Program-made: the position numbers and the translations under genes
The notes under the pieces: generated by a model
Database searches by the model: none
What the model was told of the DNA's origin: nothing
The model's input: only the letters and a program-made list of their open reading frames with translations
Part shown: piece by piece, positions 14,151-18,139 of the stretch
Numbering within the stretch: the first letter of the stretch is position 1
Layout: each line of letters begins with the position of its first letter
Origin: an uncultured Lachnospiraceae bacterium
GTDB taxonomy: Bacteria; Bacillota; Clostridia; Lachnospirales; Lachnospiraceae
NCBI GenBank assembly: GCA_910577655.1
Contig: CAJTOW010000088.1
Location: 1 to 18,139 of the forward strand
Length of the DNA: 18,139 bases
Direction of reading: 5' to 3'

Positions 14151-14153
14151 CTA

Positions 14154-14194
14154 TAAAATTTTGTTATCAACCCTATTCGTCAATAGAAATTTTA
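14154..14194. promoter_or_regulatory. AT-rich inverted repeat, candidate LysR operator for aconitase
   Basis: TAAAATTT (14154-14161) and AAATTTTA (14187-14194) are 25 bases apart, and the right arm overlaps the -35 box. A tighter ATAG-N8-CTAT pair (14183-14198) also resembles LysR box symmetry. Suggestive only. Confidence 0.35.
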
Positions 14195-14219
14195 CTATCA
14201 GAGGATGCTGGCTTATAAT
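14191..14219 (+). promoter_or_regulatory. Promoter for the aconitase operon
   Basis: TTTACT (14191-14196), a 17-base spacer, and TATAAT (14214-14219), the same layout as the LarA-like gene promoter. The aconitase start codon lies about 250 bases downstream. Confidence 0.65.
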
Positions 14220-14256
14220 TGTCTCAGAAAGACAAGGTTAAGCAGGCATCCTTTTT
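14202..14256 (+). terminator. Probable terminator of the third LysR gene, overlapping the aconitase promoter
   Basis: AGGATGC (14202-14208) pairs with GCATCCT (14246-14252). Inner pairs include GTCT/AGAC (14221-14224 with 14230-14233). The stem runs into TTTTT then GTTTT. The -10 box of the aconitase promoter lies inside the hairpin, so transcripts started there would lack the left arm and escape it, while readthrough from lysR would form it. Confidence 0.5.
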
Positions 14257-14275
14257 GTTTTACAGAAATATCGAA

Positions 14276-14411
14276 GTAACAGTTCAGATAGGTCTGCGCA
14301 TTTGCTGCGCTGACCGTATGAAAACGTAGTGGTCGGAGGGCATCTGCCCCATCGCGTAGCGATTTTCATGGGCAGATGCCGTAACAGTCAGGGGGGTATC
14401 TGAACTGTTAC
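14276..14411. repeat. Composite palindromic element of the GTAACAGTTC family with internal hairpins
   Basis: The outer arms are perfect over 15 bp: GTAACAGTTCAGATA (14276-14290) and TATCTGAACTGTTAC (14397-14411). The right end is itself a complete short copy (14381-14411, one base missing in the left arm). Between them lie three more stems: GCGCA/TGCGC (14296-14310), GACC/GGTC (14312-14334), and GCATCTGCCC/GGGCAGATGC (14340-14379), the last with ATCGC/GCGAT inside. It looks like a roughly 90-bp structured insert in or beside a simple repeat. It lies in the aconitase leader. Confidence 0.7.
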
Positions 14412-14416
14412 ATACC

Positions 14417-14435
14417 GCAACCGTTCAGACACCCC
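14417..14435. repeat. Half copy of the palindrome family beside the aconitase ribosome site
   Basis: GCAACCGTTCAGACACCCC is the reverse complement of a right half ending CTGAACGGTTGC. It matches the degenerate copy at 3827-3845 with few differences. It ends 22 bases before AAGGAGG. Confidence 0.45.
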
Positions 14436-14471
14436 ATGAGCTTTTGCAAAATATCACAAGGAGGATTATAC

Positions 14472-16427
14472 ATGGGAAAATCACTGACAAGAAAGATCAT
14501 AGAATCCCACTATGTTTCCGGCAGTATGGTGCCGGGAGAGGAGGTGTTCATCCGGGTAGACCAGACTCTCACCCACGATATCAATGCGGTCATGACGTAT
14601 CTGGCCTTTGAGGCTGTTGGGCTGGACCGGGTCCGCACGGAGTGCAGCGTCAGCTATCTGGATCACAATCTTTTGTACGTGAACAATATGACGCCCGATG
14701 ACCATATCTACCTGCAGTCGGCGGCGAAACGGTTCGGTGTCCACGTCTCCAGACCCGGAAATGGAATCTGCCATACCGTGCATGTGTCCCGGTTTGGTGT
14801 TCCCGGCAAGGTGAGTATGGGCGGGGACAGCCACACCCCCCACGGCGGCGCCATCGGCATGCTGTGTATCGGTGTAGGCGGCATGGATGTAGCCACAGCC
14901 ATGACAGGGGTGCCCATGCGTCTGAAAATGCCCAGGGTGATCCGGGTGAATCTTACCGGAAGCCTTCGACCCGGCTGCAACGCCAAGGAGGTTATTCTGG
15001 AAATGCTACGGCGTGTCAGCATCAAGGGCGGTCTGGGAAATGTGTACGAGTACACGGGACCGGGAGCAGCAGCCTTAGAGGTTCCCCAGAGAGCGACCAT
15101 TACCAACATGGGGGCTGAGATGGGGGCCACTACCTCCATCTTCCCGGCAGATGAGCAGGTGCGCAGGTTCTTAAAGGCCCAGGGGAGAGAAGCGGACTAT
15201 GTAGAGCTGCTTCCTGATGAGGACGCCCGATACGACGAGTATATTGACATCAACTTAAGTGAGCTGGAGCCTTTGATCTCTTGTCCCCACCAGCCGGACA
15301 ATGTGATCCCTTTAAAGGATGCGGAGAAGAAGAAGGTACAGCAGGTATTTATCGGGAGCTGCACCAATGCCAGCTATGCCGATGTGGCCAGGGCTGCGCT
15401 GGTATTTAAGGGGCACCATGTCCATGAGGATGTAAGCTGTACCTGCGCCATCGCTTCTAAGCAGACCTACCGGGAACTTTTGCGGGACGGTTATATTGAC
15501 ATGCTGCTGGAGGCAGGTGTCCGTCTGCTGGAAATCGCCTGCGGTCCCTGCTGCGCCATCGGCCAGACACCGGCTACAGAAGGCGTGGCAGTCCGCACCT
15601 CCAACCGGAATTTCAAGGGACGGGCCGGCAATCCTACGGCCCAGATCTACCTGGTAAGTCCGGAGAGCGCGGCGGCTACGGCCATTACCGGAACCTTCAC
15701 CACTGCGGAGGAGATTATGGGAGCAGAGGTGGCAGTTCTTGCCGACGTCCGGGAACCGGAGCAGTACATAGTGGATGATTCCATGATTATCAGGCCCCTT
15801 CCCCAGGAGGGGGCACAGAAGGTGGAGATTCTCCGGGGACCCAACATCAAGTTCCTTCCGGTGCCGGAGCCGCCAGCACAGCACATGTGTGTGCCTGTCA
15901 GTCTCAAGGGCGGCGACAATATCTCTACCGATGACATTACCCCGGCCAGCGCAGAGTTTTCCAGTATGCGCTCCAATATCCCCCTGATGTCCCAGTACTG
16001 CTACCACCGGTACGCGCCGGACTTTGCGGCCCGGGCAAAGGAGCTGGGAAGCAGCATCATCATCGGCGGCGAGAACTACGGTCAGGGGTCCTCCAGGGAG
16101 CACGCGGCCATCAACCCCATGTATCTGGGGGTAAAATGTGTCATTGCCAAGAGTATCGCCAGGATCCATAAGGGCAATCTGGTCAACCACGGCATCATTC
16201 CCATGATCTTCGCGGACCCGGCAGATTACGACCGGCTGGAGCAGGGGGATGAGCTGGAGATCACCGGTCTTCTGGATCAGATTCCGGCCAGAAGGGTGAC
16301 GGTGACCGATAAGACAAAGGGGATTTCCTTTGAGACGGTGCTGGATCTGACGGATGCGGAGATCCAGGTGGTCTTGAGCGGCGGGCAGCTGCGGTATCTG
16401 AAAAAGCAGCTGGAAGAAAACTGCTGA
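14472..16427 (+). CDS. Aconitate hydratase, single-chain clostridial type
   Basis: 651-residue cytoplasmic [4Fe-4S] enzyme that isomerises citrate to isocitrate through cis-aconitate. The large aconitase domain covers about residues 1-430, with GGDSHTPHGG (117-126) and the cluster ligands C297 (GSCTN), C357 and C360 (CGPC). The swivel domain follows from about 470, with GGENYGQGSSREHAAIN. SSREH (540-544) holds the active-site serine and arginine. The short single-chain layout matches the roughly 640-660 residue bacterial aconitases and is unlike two-subunit isopropylmalate dehydratase. After CGPC the chain reads CAIGQ, with two extra residues against the more usual CGPCIGQ. I chose the ATG at 14472, with AAGGAGG seven bases upstream, over an in-frame ATG at 14436. 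It pairs functionally with the dehydrogenase at 11927. Homoaconitase or another hydro-lyase is possible but less likely. Confidence 0.88.
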   Translation: MGKSLTRKIIESHYVSGSMVPGEEVFIRVDQTLTHDINAVMTYLAFEAVGLDRVRTECSVSYLDHNLLYVNNMTPDDHIYLQSAAKRFGVHVSRPGNGICHTVHVSRFGVPGKVSMGGDSHTPHGGAIGMLCIGVGGMDVATAMTGVPMRLKMPRVIRVNLTGSLRPGCNAKEVILEMLRRVSIKGGLGNVYEYTGPGAAALEVPQRATITNMGAEMGATTSIFPADEQVRRFLKAQGREADYVELLPDEDARYDEYIDINLSELEPLISCPHQPDNVIPLKDAEKKKVQQVFIGSCTNASYADVARAALVFKGHHVHEDVSCTCAIASKQTYRELLRDGYIDMLLEAGVRLLEIACGPCCAIGQTPATEGVAVRTSNRNFKGRAGNPTAQIYLVSPESAAATAITGTFTTAEEIMGAEVAVLADVREPEQYIVDDSMIIRPLPQEGAQKVEILRGPNIKFLPVPEPPAQHMCVPVSLKGGDNISTDDITPASAEFSSMRSNIPLMSQYCYHRYAPDFAARAKELGSSIIIGGENYGQGSSREHAAINPMYLGVKCVIAKSIARIHKGNLVNHGIIPMIFADPADYDRLEQGDELEITGLLDQIPARRVTVTDKTKGISFETVLDLTDAEIQVVLSGGQLRYLKKQLEENC

Positions 16428-16453
16428 ACAGAGGAAAGGATAAGGGAAAGAAT

Positions 16454-16971
16454 ATGAGTGAGCAAAATTTGCTGTAGGTCGTCTGTTCAGTAAGGTGCTT
16501 TTGCCAACCATTTTCGGTGCATCGATCCATAATTTCGCATATAGCATTATCTTTGTGGTCATTATCGCAGCCCTGGGGATCATTCCGGTCAATATCCGTG
16601 TGGCTGCCAAAAATATGCAGGGCTTCATGGTGTCCGTGGTGGGGCTTCTGACCATGGTGGGTATGGGTGTTGACTTTGACCTGGCGGAGCTGGTCTCGGC
16701 TATGAGTCCGGCAAACCTTCTGATCGCCCTGATGGTGGTAGCTGGTGCAATCGTAGGAAGCGCCCTGGCCGGCAGGCTGGTAGGCTTCTATCCCATTGAT
16801 TCCGCAGTGACCGCGGGGCTGTGTATGGCGAACCGGGGCGGCTCAGGGGATATCGCCGTACTGGGTGCAGCCAATCGTCTGGAGCTGATCAGTTATGCAC
16901 AGCTTTCCAGTCGTGTAGGCGGAGGAATCGTGCTGATCATTGCATCCTTCTTCTTCTCCTTCTTCCTGTAA
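16454..16971 (+). pseudogene. 2-hydroxycarboxylate (CitS-type) Na+ symporter, internally deleted remnant
   Basis: Only the C-terminal part of a 2-hydroxycarboxylate transporter family protein survives. The frame from about 16477 to 16971 encodes about 164 residues with several membrane helices, the signature MANRGGSGDIAVLGAANR (GGSG at 16837-16848) and SSRVGGGIVLIIAS, as in citrate/malate carriers. Full-length members have about 440 residues and two GGxG loops; only the second is here. At 16454, 26 bases after the aconitase stop and preceded by AGGAAAGG, is an ATG that reads seven codons (MSEQNLL) and then TAG. It is in another frame from the C-terminal part. This looks like the original start joined to the C-terminus by a deletion of roughly 800 bases. 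A GTG at 16495 could start a 158-residue product, but no good ribosome site precedes it. Confidence 0.75.
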
Positions 16972-17040
16972 AAGGGAAAACAGGTTGCCCATGAGTATCA
17001 CATATAGAAGGATTTTGAAAGGAAAGGGGCGGAAAAAATC

Positions 17041-17952
17041 ATGAAACTTTGGAGAGATCTGGCAGTGACACCAGAGGAGGAGGCCATGGCCCGGGAGATA
17101 CGGGACAGCGGTGCCGGGAAAAGTCTGACAAAAGAAGAACTGAATGCTTATACCGTAGGGGAGGAGCAGGATCTTGAGATTGATACACGGGCCGGGAAAT
17201 GCCTGGTACATCTCTACTGGCCGGAGGGCCGTCATAGGGACAAGCTGCTGCCGCTGCTGGTCAATATCCACGGAGGCGGCTTTATCAAAGGGAGAAGAGA
17301 TCAGGATATTGTATTCTGCCGCAATCTGTGCAGCCGTTCCGGGTGTATCTGTCTGGATATTGACTATGTTCCGGCACCGGCCATGCGGTATCCGGGGCAG
17401 GTGTATGCCTGCTATGATGTGGTCCAGTACTGCGGGGAACATGCAGAGGAGCTGGGGGCTGACCAGGCGCGGATCGCTATCAGCGGCCACAGTGCAGGCG
17501 GGAATCTGGCGGCGGCAGTGCTGCTGATGGCCATTGACAACCAGGCCTTTGTCCCGGCACTTCAGATCCTGGACTACGCCGGCTTTGACATGAAGACGCC
17601 GGCGATCCAGAAGCGCAACGGCGACAGCAATCCACGGATCCCGGCCTGGAAGGCGGACTTCTATAATAAGATGTATGTGGATCCGGACCAGGCAGAGGAG
17701 GTGTACTGCAGCCCCTGCTTTGCCACCGGTGAGCAGCTTTCCCACATGCCGCCCACGGTGATGATCTACTGTGAAAATGATACCTTCTGTGATGAGAACG
17801 CAGAGTTCCACAGACGGCTCCTGGCCCAGGGAGTACCGGTCTACGGGAAACGTTTTATGCACAGCAATCACGGATTTACGGTACAGAGAAAGGGCGAATA
17901 CCAGGAAGCGGAGAGGATGATCCTGGCAGCGCTCCGGGTGGCGTTTTTCTAA
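17041..17952 (+). CDS. Alpha/beta hydrolase of the HSL/acetyl-esterase type
   Basis: 303-residue soluble serine hydrolase with no signal peptide. The oxyanion motif HGGGF (77-81) and nucleophile elbow GHSAGG (149-154, S151) mark the hormone-sensitive-lipase-like group. D247 in CENDTFCD (or D251) and H277 in SNHGF complete a plausible triad. Such enzymes cleave short-chain esters. It lies 69 bases after the broken transporter and on the same strand as aconitase, so it probably belongs to that transcript. It may act on an esterified hydroxyacid or acetylated sugar, but nothing in the sequence fixes the substrate. It starts with ATG at 17041 after a purine-rich AGGAAAGGGGCGG. A long hairpin follows the stop. 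Confidence 0.88.
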   Translation: MKLWRDLAVTPEEEAMAREIRDSGAGKSLTKEELNAYTVGEEQDLEIDTRAGKCLVHLYWPEGRHRDKLLPLLVNIHGGGFIKGRRDQDIVFCRNLCSRSGCICLDIDYVPAPAMRYPGQVYACYDVVQYCGEHAEELGADQARIAISGHSAGGNLAAAVLLMAIDNQAFVPALQILDYAGFDMKTPAIQKRNGDSNPRIPAWKADFYNKMYVDPDQAEEVYCSPCFATGEQLSHMPPTVMIYCENDTFCDENAEFHRRLLAQGVPVYGKRFMHSNHGFTVQRKGEYQEAERMILAALRVAFF

Positions 17953-17960
17953 GATATAGT

Positions 17961-18032
17961 AATAGTTCAGACTGGTCATCCTCTTGTCCCCGAAAAGCGC
18001 CGGGGACAAGAGGATGGCCAGTCTGAACTGTT
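17961..18032. repeat. Long hairpin with GTAACAGTTC-family ends after the hydrolase gene
   Basis: The 32-base arms (17961-17992 and 18001-18032) are complementary throughout, with only two G-T wobbles, around an 8-base loop AAAAGCGC. The outermost ten or so bases (AGTTCAG / CTGAACTGTT) match the palindrome family. The inner 20 do not, so this is a family end with a private stem. It begins 8 bases after the stop and has no T tract. It probably serves as a 3' end or barrier for the operon. Confidence 0.75.
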
Positions 18033-18051
18033 GATAAACATAATAGGGGTT

Positions 18052-18139
18052 GTGGAAAAAGTCCGTCCCGCGGTTTTGAAGATCAGGGATTTACGTGATC
18101 TTCCGTCAGTTTCCCGCAGACAGCCGCGACTTTTTTCAC
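18052..18139. repeat. Nested palindromic element at the right edge
   Basis: GTGGAAAAAGTC (18052-18063) and GACTTTTTTCAC (18128-18139) are inverted with one mismatch. Inside are CGCGG (18069-18073) with CCGCG (18124-18128), and GAAGATCA (18078-18085) with TGATCTTC (18096-18103). The layout resembles a small non-autonomous mobile element or a structured RNA. It reaches the last base, so its full extent is unknown. Confidence 0.5.

Larger units (their letters stand above)
14129..14471 (+). other. Intergenic region before the aconitase gene, 343 bases without a gene
   Basis: Holds, in order, a half palindrome (14140-14150), an AT-rich inverted repeat, a consensus promoter overlapped by a terminator-like hairpin (14191-14256), a composite palindromic element (14276-14411), and another half copy (14417-14435) just before the ribosome site. 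A transcript from the promoter would carry a roughly 245-base, highly structured leader. No coding frame is convincing. Confidence 0.6.

Noticed and set aside
15312..16655. 447-codon minus-strand frame opposite aconitase
   Set aside because: Shadow of the aconitase reading frame with no family resemblance. The same applies to 16843-18009 opposite the hydrolase.
3816..18032. Reading the recurrent palindromes as a CRISPR array
   Set aside because: The copies are kilobases apart between genes, vary in sequence and orientation, and show no regular spacers or cas genes.

Overview
The window looks like a chromosomal segment of a moderately GC-rich Lachnospiraceae/Clostridium cluster XIVa gut anaerobe, possibly Enterocloster-like. 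This rests on gene style: AGGAGG-type ribosome sites, GC-rich codon third positions, paired MATE and AEC transporters and many LysR regulators. Genus is inference. No RNA genes, phage genes, transposase or CRISPR array are visible.

Layout. (1) 1-1425: a MATE efflux protein whose 5' end probably lies outside the window. (2) 1426-5073: a promoter with an operator-like inverted repeat and a structured leader, then a three-gene operon: tartronate semialdehyde reductase (garR), a DapA-family pyruvate aldolase, and glycerate 2-kinase (garK). This reads as a sugar-acid route in which a C6 keto-acid is split to pyruvate plus tartronate semialdehyde, reduced to glycerate and phosphorylated to 2-phosphoglycerate. 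The DapA-family protein sits where E. coli has the unrelated aldolase GarL. (3) 5278-7666: an AEC permease and a second MATE protein. (4) 7748-10238: a LysR regulator divergent from a LarA-like (DUF2088) protein, a possible nickel-dependent hydroxyacid racemase. (5) 10455-11687: an unusual LysR-type protein with two N-terminal helix-turn-helix domains. (6) 11927-17952: an isocitrate-dehydrogenase-family enzyme, a third LysR regulator, a fused aconitase, the wreck of a 2-hydroxycarboxylate (CitS-type) transporter, and an alpha/beta hydrolase. Aconitase plus the dehydrogenase would turn citrate into 2-oxoglutarate. The broken transporter suggests that direct citrate uptake was once part of this operon.

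The theme is uptake and conversion of hydroxycarboxylic and sugar acids, arranged as small units that mostly have their own regulator.

The most striking non-coding signal is a family of short palindromes with arms GTAACAGTTCA / TGAACTGTTAC and a G-rich centre of about 5-10 bases. Complete, degenerate or half copies occur in eight intergenic regions, in both orientations, in terminator positions and also in a divergent promoter region. Two copies carry larger inserts (14276-14411 and 17961-18032). I do not recognise this as a named repeat family. A different nested palindrome runs into the right edge (18052-18139).
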